Below, piece after piece: positions 18,951-27,693 of a DNA stretch of 64,000 bases. The position numbers and the translations under genes were made by a program. The notes under the pieces were generated by a model that saw nothing but the letters and a program-made list of their open reading frames with translations, ran no database searches and was not told the DNA's origin. The stretch's first letter is position 1, and each line of letters opens with the position of its first letter. The DNA is from Variovorax sp. CF313 (lineage in GTDB: Bacteria > Pseudomonadota > Gammaproteobacteria > Burkholderiales > Burkholderiaceae_C): the NCBI RefSeq assembly GCF_000282635.1, contig NZ_AKIW01000011.1:1-64000 (forward strand). The letters run 5' to 3'.

Positions 18951-19909
18951 CAGCCGAACACCTGCCCGGGCTTCAGGTCGAAGCCGCGCAGGAAATCGGC
19001 CACGGCGAGGCGCTTGCCGCCCGGCCGCTGGAGTTCGGTGACGGCGACAACCGAATCGGCAGCCGCCGCCACGGCCACGCCGGCATCGCTGACGGCGAGG
19101 ATCGTGCCCGGCGCGGCCGATGCCATGGGTGACGGCACCGCATGGGCCGCCCAGAGCTTGATGGTCTCGCCATCGAGCGGGCTGTTGGCGCCGGGAAAGG
19201 GGTCGAAGGCGCGGATGCGGCGCACGATGGCGTCGGCCGGCTGGGCCCAGTCGATCAACGCCTCGTGCTTCTCGACCTTGCTGGCGTAGGTGACGCCTTC
19301 GGCCGGCTGCGGCGTGCGCACGAGCGCGCTGATATCCGCAAGCGCCTCGACGATCATCCTTGCGCCCAGTTCGGCCAGCCGGTCGTGCAGGCGGGCGGTG
19401 TTGTCGTCGCCGATGTCGACGGCCTCGCGCAGCAGCATGTCGCCGGTGTCGAGCCCGGCGTCCATCTGCATGATGGTGATGCCGGTCCGTGCGTCGCCGG
19501 CCTCGATGGCGCGGTGGATCGGCGCGGCGCCGCGCCAGCGTGGCAGCAGGCTCGCATGGATGTTGAGGCAGCCGTGCACCGGCAGGTCGAGCACCCACTG
19601 GGGCAGGATCAGGCCGTAGGCCGCGACCACCATCACGTCGGGCCTGGCGGCCAGCAGGGTGTCGCGCGCGGCCGAGGCTTCGTCGGGGTACTTGCCATCG
19701 AGCCGCAGGCTGCGCGGCTGGGCCACGGGCCAATTGTTGGCGACCGCGCATTGCTTGACGGGCGACGCCTGCAGCTTCATGCCGCGGCCGGCGGGCCGGT
19801 CGGGCTGGCTCATTACCAGCACCACGTCATGGCCGGCGGCGGCAATGGCCTCCAGCGCGACGCGCGCGAACTCGGGCGTGCCCGCGAAAACGACTCTGAG
19901 GCGGCTCAA
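18950..19909 (-). CDS. fmt: Methionyl-tRNA formyltransferase
   Basis: Formylates initiator Met-tRNA using 10-formyl-THF. The 319-residue protein has the N-terminal Rossmann strand ([10 protein letters not shown]), the formyl-donor motif [12 protein letters not shown] and a C-terminal tRNA-binding barrel. It is placed as usual near def, which removes the formyl group later, but a lipoprotein gene sits between them. Start and lipoprotein stop overlap by four bases; the stop overlaps the azlC start. Confidence 0.95.
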   Translation of the reverse strand: MSRLRVVFAGTPEFARVALEAIAAAGHDVVLVMSQPDRPAGRGMKLQASPVKQCAVANNWPVAQPRSLRLDGKYPDEASAARDTLLAARPDVMVVAAYGLILPQWVLDLPVHGCLNIHASLLPRWRGAAPIHRAIEAGDARTGITIMQMDAGLDTGDMLLREAVDIGDDNTARLHDRLAELGARMIVEALADISALVRTPQPAEGVTYASKVEKHEALIDWAQPADAIVRRIRAFDPFPGANSPLDGETIKLWAAHAVPSPMASAAPGTILAVSDAGVAVAAAADSVVAVTELQRPGGKRLAVADFLRGFDLKPGQVFG

Positions 19910-20415
19910 TCGCGGATCCGATCGAGCTCGAGATCGTCCCCCGTGTGATAGCGCCGGACCACGCCGGTCGGATCGATGTAGATGTACAGCATGCGGCGCT
20001 CGTTCACGGCCTTGTAGCGCCAGTTCCAGACGACACCGTCGAAGGAGCTGACGCGGGTGATTTCATAGGGGCGGCCGTAGAAGGCCACCACATCGTTCTG
20101 GCGCCACTGGTCGACCTTGATGTCCTGGCCGAAGCGCGCCTCGCTGAGCACCTGCGTCACCGAGACCACCTTGCCCGAGGCGTCGACATCGATGTCGGTC
20201 ACCTCGAAGCCGGCCGGCATGCGCGAGTACTGCAGCCGCTCGCCGCCGCCCGTCAGCGGGTAGCGGCCCGTGGGCGCGCCCAGGCGCTGCAGGGTGTCGG
20301 CGGCCGTGGCGCCCGGCTGGACGCGCGTGGGCTCGTTGGCGCAGCCGGCAAGACCCAGGGTGGCGACGGCGACGACCGCCTGTGCGGCAAGGGAACCGAA
20401 ACCGCGTGCGCGCAT
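19906..20415 (-). CDS. Lipoprotein of unknown function between def and fmt
   Basis: 169-residue putative lipoprotein. The signal peptide ends in a lipobox with Cys25 (LAGC). The mature part has a [15 protein letters not shown] segment that recalls the BamE/OmlA-like fold, where an LG.P motif is common, then two [15 protein letters not shown]-type strands. I do not recognise a named gene. It sits in the def-fmt operon and overlaps fmt by four bases. An envelope-assembly role is only a guess from the fold hint. Confidence 0.75.
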   Translation of the reverse strand: MRARGFGSLAAQAVVAVATLGLAGCANEPTRVQPGATAADTLQRLGAPTGRYPLTGGGERLQYSRMPAGFEVTDIDVDASGKVVSVTQVLSEARFGQDIKVDQWRQNDVVAFYGRPYEITRVSSFDGVVWNWRYKAVNERRMLYIYIDPTGVVRRYHTGDDLELDRIRD

Positions 20416-20419
20416 GGGA

Positions 20420-20938
20420 TCAGGCCCGTTCGCGCAGGTCTTCGCGCTGCTGCTTGAGCAGCTTGCTCTTGATGCGGTTGCGTTTCAGGGGGGAAAGGTA
20501 CTCGACGAACACCTTGCCCAGCAGGTGGTCGAGCTCGTGCTGGATGCACACGGCGAGCAGGCCGTCGGCCTCGATGGTGCGCGACTCGCCGTTCTCGTCG
20601 AGCGCCTGCACCTTGACCGAGGTGGATCGCATCACGCCGTCGTAGATGCCGGGCACCGAGAGGCAGCCCTCTTCGTTCAGCACCTTCTCGTCGCTGGCCC
20701 AGATGATCTCGGGGTTGATCAACACGATCGGCTGGTTGCGCTCCTCGGAAATGTCGATGACGACGACGCGCTCGTGCACGTCGACCTGGGTCGCCGCCAG
20801 GCCGATGCCGCTGGCGTCGTACATGGTTTCCAGCATGTCGGCGACCAGCGCCTTGACGCGCGCGTCGACGCCCTGCACCGGCTTGGCCACCGTGTGCAGG
20901 CGTTTGTCCGGGTAACTCAGAATGATTCGTTTGGCCAT
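20420..20938 (-). CDS. def: Peptide deformylase
   Basis: Metalloenzyme removing the formyl group from new proteins. The 172-residue protein shows all three motifs: GIGLAATQ (44-51), EGCLS (90-94, metal Cys) and HELDH (134-138, two metal His and the catalytic Glu). First gene of the minus-strand operon ending in azlD. The divergent LysM gene starts about 160 bases away. Confidence 0.96.
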   Translation of the reverse strand: MAKRIILSYPDKRLHTVAKPVQGVDARVKALVADMLETMYDASGIGLAATQVDVHERVVVIDISEERNQPIVLINPEIIWASDEKVLNEEGCLSVPGIYDGVMRSTSVKVQALDENGESRTIEADGLLAVCIQHELDHLLGKVFVEYLSPLKRNRIKSKLLKQQREDLRERA

Positions 20939-21097
20939 GAAATCGGGGGAAAGTTGTGGCTATTTTCGCCAATTCCGCGACTCAAGGCGCCGCAGGAGCC
21001 CGAAATCGTTGCCCTCCAAAGGGCTTCAGCGCAGAATTCGTAGCAAATTGTGAGATTCGTATGCGCCGCGCTACCGTGGGCGCTCACCCATCCAGAC

Positions 21098-22315
21098 ATG
21101 AAAAAGCTCAGACTCACCGAACGCCAGCGCCCCTCCCTCCTCGCCACGCTGACAGCCCTGGCGGTCATCGGCAGTTGCGGCGCCACGACAGCCTGGGCCC
21201 AGAACTACCCCGTCACCCCGCAGCAGCGCGCCACGGCGCAGCAGACCGCCCAGGCCGGCGTGCCGCTGAGCGAACTGTCGCCCAAGGCGCCGGACGAATA
21301 CACCGTCAAGCCCGGCGACACGCTCTGGGCCATCTCCCGCCTCTACCTGCTGCGCCCCTGGCGCTGGCCGGAGCTGTGGGGCATGAACATCAATGAAATC
21401 GCCAACCCGCACCGGATCTATCCGGGCCAGGTGCTCTACCTGGACAAGAGCGGCGGCCGCGCCCGCCTGACCACCCGCCGCGGCGGCTTCAGCGGCGACG
21501 GCGGAACCATCAAGCTGTCACCTCGCACCCGTTTCGACTCGCTGGCCGGCATGGCACTGCCCACGCTCAACCCGAGCATCATCGAGCCCTTCCTCAGCGA
21601 ACCCATCGTGGTGGACGCCGGCACGCTGGAAAGCGCGCCGCGCATCGTCGCGGGCAACGACAGCCGCGTCCTGTTGTCGCGCGGCGACCGGGCCTATGCC
21701 CGCGGCAGCGCCGAAGCGCCGCTGGTCGAGGTGCCGGGACCGGTGCAGAACTTCCGGATCTTCCGCAACGCCACGCCGCTGAAGGACCCGGGCACGGGCG
21801 AAATCCTCGGCTACGAGGCGCAGTACCTGGGCAAGGCCCGGCTGCAGCGCGGCGAGTCGACCACGGTCGAGACGGTGGAAGACAAGGACGTCATCACGGT
21901 GGTGCCCGCCAGCATCGACATCGTCGCGTCGCGCGAGGAAATGCGCGCCGGCGACCGCCTGCTGCCCGAGCCGCCGCGCCAGCTGCTGAGCTACGCGCCG
22001 CGCGCGCCCTCCACCCAGGTGGACGGCCGCATCGTGTCGGTCTATGGCAACGCGGTGCAGTTCGCGGCACAGAACCAGGTGGTGGCCATCAACAAGGGCA
22101 CGCGCGACGGCATCGACAACGGCCATGTGCTGGCCATCCTGAAGAACGGCGAAACCATCCTCGACCGCACCGGCGCCCGCAAGGAAACCATCAAGCTGCC
22201 GAACGAACGCATCGGCCTGCTGATGGTGTTCCGCACCTTCGAGAAGGTGTCCTACGCGCTGGTGCTCGAAATCAACGACACTCCGCGCGCCGGCGACTTC
22301 CTCGTCAACCCCTGA
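21098..22315 (+). CDS. LysM-domain periplasmic protein
   Basis: 405-residue secreted protein. A signal peptide ends near AWA-Q (around residue 34); residues about 67-115 form a LysM domain (YTVKPGDTLWAISRLYL), which binds peptidoglycan. The remaining 290 residues are beta-rich without a recognised catalytic motif. Such proteins occur next to dprA in many Burkholderiales and may organise the wall. I chose ATG 21098 because it gives a proper signal peptide; an upstream ATG adds 16 residues without one. Divergent from def. Confidence 0.85.
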   Translation: MKKLRLTERQRPSLLATLTALAVIGSCGATTAWAQNYPVTPQQRATAQQTAQAGVPLSELSPKAPDEYTVKPGDTLWAISRLYLLRPWRWPELWGMNINEIANPHRIYPGQVLYLDKSGGRARLTTRRGGFSGDGGTIKLSPRTRFDSLAGMALPTLNPSIIEPFLSEPIVVDAGTLESAPRIVAGNDSRVLLSRGDRAYARGSAEAPLVEVPGPVQNFRIFRNATPLKDPGTGEILGYEAQYLGKARLQRGESTTVETVEDKDVITVVPASIDIVASREEMRAGDRLLPEPPRQLLSYAPRAPSTQVDGRIVSVYGNAVQFAAQNQVVAINKGTRDGIDNGHVLAILKNGETILDRTGARKETIKLPNERIGLLMVFRTFEKVSYALVLEINDTPRAGDFLVNP

Positions 22316-22349
22316 CCAGCGACCCCGGCTTCATTCCTCGCACATTCGT

Positions 22350-23495
22350 TTGGAACGCGCAGAACTCGCAGGCTGGCTGCGGCTTTCATTGACGCCCGGC
22401 ATCGGTGACGGTGCCGCACGCCGTTTGCTCGCGGCCTTCGGGCTGCCCGACGGCATCTTTGCGCAGCCCCCTGCCGCGCTGCGCGAGGTCGTCTCCTTGG
22501 CCCAGGCCGAAGCGCTGCTGCAGCCGCCTCCCGGCCTGCAGGCGCAGATCGACCAGACCTGGCAATGGCTGCAGGCGGCCGATGGCGGCGTCTCGCGCCG
22601 CATTGTGACGCTGGGCGACAGCGGCTATCCGGCCTCGCTGCTTGAAATGGCCGACCCGCCGCTGATGCTCTACGTGCTCGGTGCCGCGGACTTCGACCTC
22701 ACGCAACTCGGCCACAGCATCGCCGTCGTGGGCAGCCGCAATCCGACGCCGCAGGGCGCCACCAACGCGCGCAGCTTCGCGCGGGCGCTGGGCGAGGCGG
22801 GGCTGCCCGTGGTGTCGGGCCTCGCGCTGGGCGTCGACGGCGCGGCGCACCAGGGCGCGCTCGATGCGGCCGGCGATGCGCCCCGGCTCGCAACCGTGGC
22901 CGTGGTGGGCACGGGGCTCGACCGGGTCTACCCCGCGCGGCACCGCGACCTGGCGCACCGCATCACGCTGCAGGGGCTGATCGTGAGCGAGCTGCCCCTG
23001 GGCACGCCGCCGCTCACGCAGAATTTTCCGAAGCGCAACCGGCTCATCGCCGGGCTGGCACGCGGCACGCTGGTGGTCGAGGCGGCGCTGCAGTCGGGCT
23101 CGCTGATCACGGCGCGGCTCACGTCGGAGCAGGGCAAGGAAGTGTTTGCGATCCCGGGCTCGATCCATTCGCCGCAATCGCGCGGCTGCCATGCGCTGAT
23201 CCGCCAGGGCGCGAAGCTCGTGGAATCGGTCAACGACATTCTCGAAGAGCTGCCGCCCCTGCAGCCGCGAGCGGCGGCGACGCCCGCGTCCGGAAATGGA
23301 AGCACGGCTGCCGTCGCCACCGACGAAGACCCGCTTCTGGAGGCTCTCGGCCACGACCCCGTGAGTCTCGATGCCCTCAGCGCGCGCACCGGCTGGAGCG
23401 CCGCGGCACTCCAGGCGAAGATGCTCGAGCTCGAGCTGGACGGCCATATCGCACGCCTGCCCGGCGGCCTCTTCCAGAGAACGGCCATCGGCTGA
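22350..23495 (+). CDS. dprA: DNA-processing protein DprA
   Basis: Loads RecA onto incoming single-stranded DNA during natural transformation. The 381-residue protein has an N-terminal helical (SAM-like) segment, the Rossmann-like DprA domain with IAVVGSRNPTPQG, SGLALGVDGAAHQGAL and FPKRNRLIAGL, and a C-terminal winged-helix domain (DPVSLDALSARTGWS). The best start is a TTG at 22350, 34 bases after the LysM stop; no in-frame ATG precedes the conserved part. DNA uptake genes are not in this window. Confidence 0.93.
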   Translation: MERAELAGWLRLSLTPGIGDGAARRLLAAFGLPDGIFAQPPAALREVVSLAQAEALLQPPPGLQAQIDQTWQWLQAADGGVSRRIVTLGDSGYPASLLEMADPPLMLYVLGAADFDLTQLGHSIAVVGSRNPTPQGATNARSFARALGEAGLPVVSGLALGVDGAAHQGALDAAGDAPRLATVAVVGTGLDRVYPARHRDLAHRITLQGLIVSELPLGTPPLTQNFPKRNRLIAGLARGTLVVEAALQSGSLITARLTSEQGKEVFAIPGSIHSPQSRGCHALIRQGAKLVESVNDILEELPPLQPRAAATPASGNGSTAAVATDEDPLLEALGHDPVSLDALSARTGWSAAALQAKMLELELDGHIARLPGGLFQRTAIG

Positions 23496-23500
23496 TTCCC

Positions 23501-23526
23501 GGGCCCCAGGCCGCGCCCTTTTTTTT
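23501..23526 (+). terminator. Candidate intrinsic terminator after dprA
   Basis: A short GGGC/GCCC stem with a GC-rich loop is followed by eight T, shortly after the dprA stop. The stem is short, so confidence is moderate; the T-run runs straight into repeat copy E. Confidence 0.5.
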
Positions 23527-23527
23527 G

Positions 23528-23620
23528 CGGGGGCCGCCGCGCACGGCCGCCCGAAGCGGCCGGCCCGCCCCCGGCAGGGGGAAGGAGAAGTGACACGAAG
23601 TGCACGAAGCCTGGGGGTGA
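23528..23620 (-). repeat. Dispersed intergenic repeat, copy E
   Basis: Nearly the same as copy B: GGCCGCCGCGCACGGCCGCC, CGAAGCGGCCGGCC, a CCCCCGGCAGGGGG hairpin, GACACGAAGTGCACGAAG and CCTGGGGGTGAG. It lies between dprA and smg, which are in tandem. Confidence 0.78.
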
Positions 23621-23647
23621 GCCACCTTACTGGGCTATATTGGGCTC

Positions 23648-24166
23648 ATGTTCGAAGTGCTTGTTTTTGTGTACGAAAACTATTGGCGCGGCGATGCCTG
23701 TCCCGAACCCGATCAGCTGGGCCGCAAGCTCAGCGCACACGGCTTCGAGGCAGAGGAAATCCGCGAGGCCCTTCACTGGCTCGACGGCCTGAGCCTTGCC
23801 ACGCAAGGCATGCAGATCGAGCGCAGCGCCAACGACGAGGGCAGCGCCACGGTCGTTCTCCGGGGCACCCCCGAAGCGGCCATGCCGCAGTCCGCCGATG
23901 CGATGCGCATCTACTCGCAGGCCGAGCAGGAGCACCTCGGCGCCGAGTGCCTCGGCTTCATCCGCTTTCTCGAATCGTCGAACGTGCTGCCCTGCGGCCT
24001 GCGCGAGATCGTCGTCGAGCGTGCCATGGCGGCGCCCGGCGACCCGGTCGCACTCGACGAGTTGAAAATCATCGTATTGATGGTGCACTGGAGCACGGGC
24101 ATCGAACCCGATGCGCTGGTGCTCGACGAGCTCTGCGAGTCGCGCGAGGGCCGCACGGCACACTAG
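23648..24166 (+). CDS. smg: Smg family protein (DUF494)
   Basis: 172-residue cytoplasmic protein beginning MFEVLVFVYENYW, the Smg (DUF494) opening, with conserved later segments of the family (EECLGF-like, DELKIIVLMVHW). Smg is often found between dprA and topA in proteobacteria, and dprA precedes it here, but topA does not follow; the next gene is convergent. The biochemical function is not established. Confidence 0.88.
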   Translation: MFEVLVFVYENYWRGDACPEPDQLGRKLSAHGFEAEEIREALHWLDGLSLATQGMQIERSANDEGSATVVLRGTPEAAMPQSADAMRIYSQAEQEHLGAECLGFIRFLESSNVLPCGLREIVVERAMAAPGDPVALDELKIIVLMVHWSTGIEPDALVLDELCESREGRTAH

Positions 24167-24185
24167 GCGCCGCAGGAGCTGGCTG

Positions 24186-26564
24186 CTAGTTCAGCAGCCG
24201 CTCGGGATTCGCATCCAGCTTCGCCAGCGCTTCGCGCGTGGCACGCACCGTGAGCGTTTCTTCTTCCGCCGGCACCAGCAACCCGGCCTGCAGGTAGGTC
24301 GCCAGCCGCCCCGCCTGGATCAGGAAGCTGCGTCCATCCGACGACGCGAACAGGTGCAGCTGCTTGCGATCGCTGCGCCAGACGAACTGCACCTGGCTCA
24401 CGCGGTCGTTGTGGTCCAGCATGAACCAGTTGCCCACCTGCAGCTCATGCGCCCAGGCGAGCATGTCCTCGGGCACCTTGGTGCCGGCGGCGTCGGGAAT
24501 GACCTCGATCGAGGCCGCATCCACGCCCAGCAGCAGCTCGATGCTGTGGGCATCGAGCGGCAGATCGGCGGTGCCGCCCACGTCGGTCACGAAATCTTCC
24601 AGGTGTGCCAGCCGCTCGGCCATCGCCTCGATCTTGGCCTGCGGGATCGCCTCGGTCTTCGACAGGAAGGCGTCGGACAGCGTGGCGCCGATGGTCTTGA
24701 TGTGCGCCTCCTGCGGCTCGTCCACGATGCCGAGCAGGGCCATCCCCTGGCGCAGTCGCTGCAGCAGCTGCGGCAGGTCCTGGATCACGCGGGCGCGGTC
24801 GGTTCGGTTGGGCTTGGCGCTCGCGGCCCATACCAGCTCCGAAGCCACGCGCTTGAGCATCACGGTCTGTTCGCCCTGCGCGCCGTAGCGCAGCGCGGCA
24901 ATGGCGAGAACCTCGGCCCAGACCTTGAAGAGAAACTCCCGGATCTCGTCGCGCACCGGCATGTCGTTGAGCATCTTGCGCAACTCGATGGTGTACTGGA
25001 TCGCCATCGTCTCCTTCTGCTCGACCTGCTGCGCCACGCTCATCACGCGCTGCGTGGTGTCGCTCTGGGTCAGGTAGCGGTTGAGGAAGGCGACGAATTC
25101 GTCGAACACCAGCTTGAACACGCGCTGGCCGGTTTCGGGATACTGCTCGATCACCTGCACGACGCGGCGGATCTCGCCTTCGAGCGCGCTGCCGGTGATG
25201 GCGGCCGCATCGAAGCCCATCACGCAGGAGCCCATGCGGTCGATCAGCATGCGCGCGGGGTGCTGCAGCGTGCCGAAGAACTCGGGCTCGGCGATGGCCA
25301 CGCGCAGCACCGGCATCTGCAGGCGCGCGAACCACACGCGCGCCGAGAACGGAATGCGCTCTTCGGCCAGGATGGCCTGGAACATCAGCGCCACGATCTC
25401 GACCGTGGCCTTGTCGGCCGTGGTGGGCGCGCGCTTCTTGAGTTCGGTGGAGCGCCGGCGCAGGTCGACGGCGGTCTGCTGGATCAGCGTGGCCTGTTCG
25501 CCCGCGCCATCCATGTACTGCGTGGCGGCCATCCGGTAGGCGACCTCGGCGTCGGCGATGGCGCCGGCGAAGGTCCTGGAGAACACGCGGGGCGCCGCAC
25601 CGCCGCCCTGGCCCGGTTGGCCGCCGCCGCCCGTGGCGCGCCCTTCCGCACCCCCGGCCTGGAACTGTGCGGCGGCACCGCCCGCGTCGCCGCCGATGCG
25701 CGCAGTCACGAAGCGCTTGAGGCTCAGCAGTGCGGTCTGCGCACGTTGCCGCGCGATCATCAGCGGCGAGCCGCCGGTGGTCGACGTGGGCGCCATGGTC
25801 GAGGGCATGGACGCCTGCTGATGTCCTTCGAATCCGTACCCGGGGCGCTGCGCAATGGTAGAACCGCCGGTCATGCCGCTGTCGACCGGCGCGACGCCCG
25901 ATCCGCCGCCGCCTGCATTGCCCGTGCGCCGGACAAAGCTCTTGAGATCGATCTCCTGCATCACGCCATTGGCGATCAGATAGGCATTGGCGCTCTCGTA
26001 GGCCTTGACGATCACCTCGACCAGCCCCTGCTGCACCGTGTCCTGCACACGGGCCCACAACCCGCGGCTCAGGCCTGCCGCCAGCCACTGGTCGACCAGC
26101 AGCTTGGCCAGCGTCTCGGGCTTGAGCACGTCCTTGGCGTCGAGCTCGGTCGTGCCTTCGAGGTGCTGGATGCGCAGGCGCAGGTCGCTGAGCTCGAAGC
26201 TGGCCTTGTCGTGGATCATCTGCGCGAGGCGCGAGGAGAGGATGTTGCTCTCCACTACTTCATTGCCGATCAGTTCGAGCCGCAGCGCCGCAGGCGCGGT
26301 CATGGCGCCGGATGTGGTGCCCAGCGCCTTGCGCCAGCCGGCCTGCGCGAGCGTCACCCATTGCGTGGCGTGGCCCTGGAACGCGACGAAGTCGTCGCGG
26401 TTTTCCTGCATGGAACGGGCGTTGCCGACCTCGGAGGCCAGGGCCGTCAACCGGTCCCGGATCGCGCCGGCCAGCGGCGCAATGGCGCCCTCGGTGGCCG
26501 ATACGAAACGCTCACGCGTCTCGCGTGCGAGCTGCAGGGAAGAGGCGGACCGCGCAATGCTCAT
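24186..26564 (-). CDS. DUF1631 protein
   Basis: 792-residue cytoplasmic protein of the DUF1631 family, found mainly in beta- and gammaproteobacteria. It is mostly helical; residues about 245-330 form a Gly/Ser/Gln-rich linker with GGGGSG, separating an N-terminal helical block from a longer C-terminal domain. No signal peptide or membrane segment. Function unknown; a link to PilZ-type cyclic-di-GMP binding has been suggested for some members, but I cannot see a clear RxxxR motif. The start MSIARSASSLQ is chosen over an upstream in-frame ATG. Confidence 0.8.
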   Translation of the reverse strand: MSIARSASSLQLARETRERFVSATEGAIAPLAGAIRDRLTALASEVGNARSMQENRDDFVAFQGHATQWVTLAQAGWRKALGTTSGAMTAPAALRLELIGNEVVESNILSSRLAQMIHDKASFELSDLRLRIQHLEGTTELDAKDVLKPETLAKLLVDQWLAAGLSRGLWARVQDTVQQGLVEVIVKAYESANAYLIANGVMQEIDLKSFVRRTGNAGGGGSGVAPVDSGMTGGSTIAQRPGYGFEGHQQASMPSTMAPTSTTGGSPLMIARQRAQTALLSLKRFVTARIGGDAGGAAAQFQAGGAEGRATGGGGQPGQGGGAAPRVFSRTFAGAIADAEVAYRMAATQYMDGAGEQATLIQQTAVDLRRRSTELKKRAPTTADKATVEIVALMFQAILAEERIPFSARVWFARLQMPVLRVAIAEPEFFGTLQHPARMLIDRMGSCVMGFDAAAITGSALEGEIRRVVQVIEQYPETGQRVFKLVFDEFVAFLNRYLTQSDTTQRVMSVAQQVEQKETMAIQYTIELRKMLNDMPVRDEIREFLFKVWAEVLAIAALRYGAQGEQTVMLKRVASELVWAASAKPNRTDRARVIQDLPQLLQRLRQGMALLGIVDEPQEAHIKTIGATLSDAFLSKTEAIPQAKIEAMAERLAHLEDFVTDVGGTADLPLDAHSIELLLGVDAASIEVIPDAAGTKVPEDMLAWAHELQVGNWFMLDHNDRVSQVQFVWRSDRKQLHLFASSDGRSFLIQAGRLATYLQAGLLVPAEEETLTVRATREALAKLDANPERLLN

Positions 26565-26721
26565 TGAAAAGTCGGGAAGGCCAGGATGGTCGATTCGTCG
26601 GCAACAACTGCGAGCTTGCATCGGGAAGCGCCACCGCACAAGTGCGGAGAGCGCCCGGCGTTGCATGCGAACCGCGGTGGCAGCCGGGCCGCCGCCGCTG
26701 TGTTGAACCCCGAAGTATCCG

Positions 26722-27675
26722 TCAGACCACGGCGCCGGCGTTCGGGTCGTCCTCGGATTCGCCGTCGCGCTTGGCCGGGCCGCCCTTGATGAGGTCTTCG
26801 CGCTTCACGCCGAGCCACATGGCGATCGCCGCCGCCACGAAGGCCGACGAGTAGATGCCGAAGCAGATGCCGATGGTCAGCGCCAGCGCGAAGTAGTGCA
26901 GGGTCGGGCCGCCGAAGAAGAACATCGACAGCACCACCAGCTGGGTGGAGCCGTGGGTGATGATGGTCCGGCTGATGGTCGAGGTGATCGCGTTGTCGAT
27001 GATCTCGGTGGTCGACATCTTCCGGTAGCGGCGGAAGTTCTCGCGGATCCGGTCGAAGATCACGACCGATTCGTTCACCGAATAGCCCAGCACCGCCAGC
27101 ACCGCCGCCAGCACCGCCAGCGAGAACTCCCACTGGAAGAAGGCGAAGAAGCCCAGGATGATCACCACGTCGTGCAGGTTTGCCAGTACGGTGGCCAGCG
27201 CGAACTTCCACTCGAAGCGGAACGCCAGGTAGATCATGATGCCGACGACCACCATGCCCAGGGCCTTCAGGCCATTGGTGGTGAGTTCGTCGCCGACCTG
27301 CGGGCCGACGAATTCGTTGCTGCGCAGCTCCACCGTCGGCTCGGCCACCTTCAGCGCGTCCATCACCTGTGCGCTCTGCTGGGCGGAGGTCACGCCCTTC
27401 TTCACGGGCAGGCGGATCTGCACCGACTTGCCGAAGCTCTGCACCTGCACTTCGGTGTAGCCCAGCCTGCCGACGATGTCGCGCACCTTGCCGACGTCGG
27501 CCGACTGTGTGTATGCCACTTCCATCACCGTGCCGCCGGTGAACTCCACCGACAGGTGCAGCCCGCGGTGGAACAGGAAGAACACCGCCAGCGCGAAGGT
27601 GACGAAGGAGATGATGTTCAGCACCAGCGCGTGGCGCATGAACGGGATGGTCTTGTGGATGCGGAAGAATTCCAT
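26722..27675 (-). CDS. secF: Protein translocase subunit SecF
   Basis: Inner-membrane partner of SecD that uses the proton-motive force to help pull proteins through SecYEG. The 317-residue protein begins MEFFRIHKTIPFM and shows the SecF opening (VEFTGGT), a periplasmic loop and five hydrophobic segments ending in a variable tail. It lies 18 bases after secD. Confidence 0.96.
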   Translation of the reverse strand: MEFFRIHKTIPFMRHALVLNIISFVTFALAVFFLFHRGLHLSVEFTGGTVMEVAYTQSADVGKVRDIVGRLGYTEVQVQSFGKSVQIRLPVKKGVTSAQQSAQVMDALKVAEPTVELRSNEFVGPQVGDELTTNGLKALGMVVVGIMIYLAFRFEWKFALATVLANLHDVVIILGFFAFFQWEFSLAVLAAVLAVLGYSVNESVVIFDRIRENFRRYRKMSTTEIIDNAITSTISRTIITHGSTQLVVLSMFFFGGPTLHYFALALTIGICFGIYSSAFVAAAIAMWLGVKREDLIKGGPAKRDGESEDDPNAGAVV

Positions 27676-27693
27676 GGCTGTCTCTTCTGCCTC

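Noticed and set aside
24111-26567. Long open frame (818 codons) opposite the DUF1631 gene
   Set aside because: High-G+C coding often leaves long antisense frames. The translation is Arg/His/Gly-rich without domain motifs, while the opposing frame has normal composition and a clear family.
26565-26721. Gap between the DUF1631 gene and secF examined for a small gene or RNA
   Set aside because: No convincing start, ribosome site or structured RNA motif was seen.
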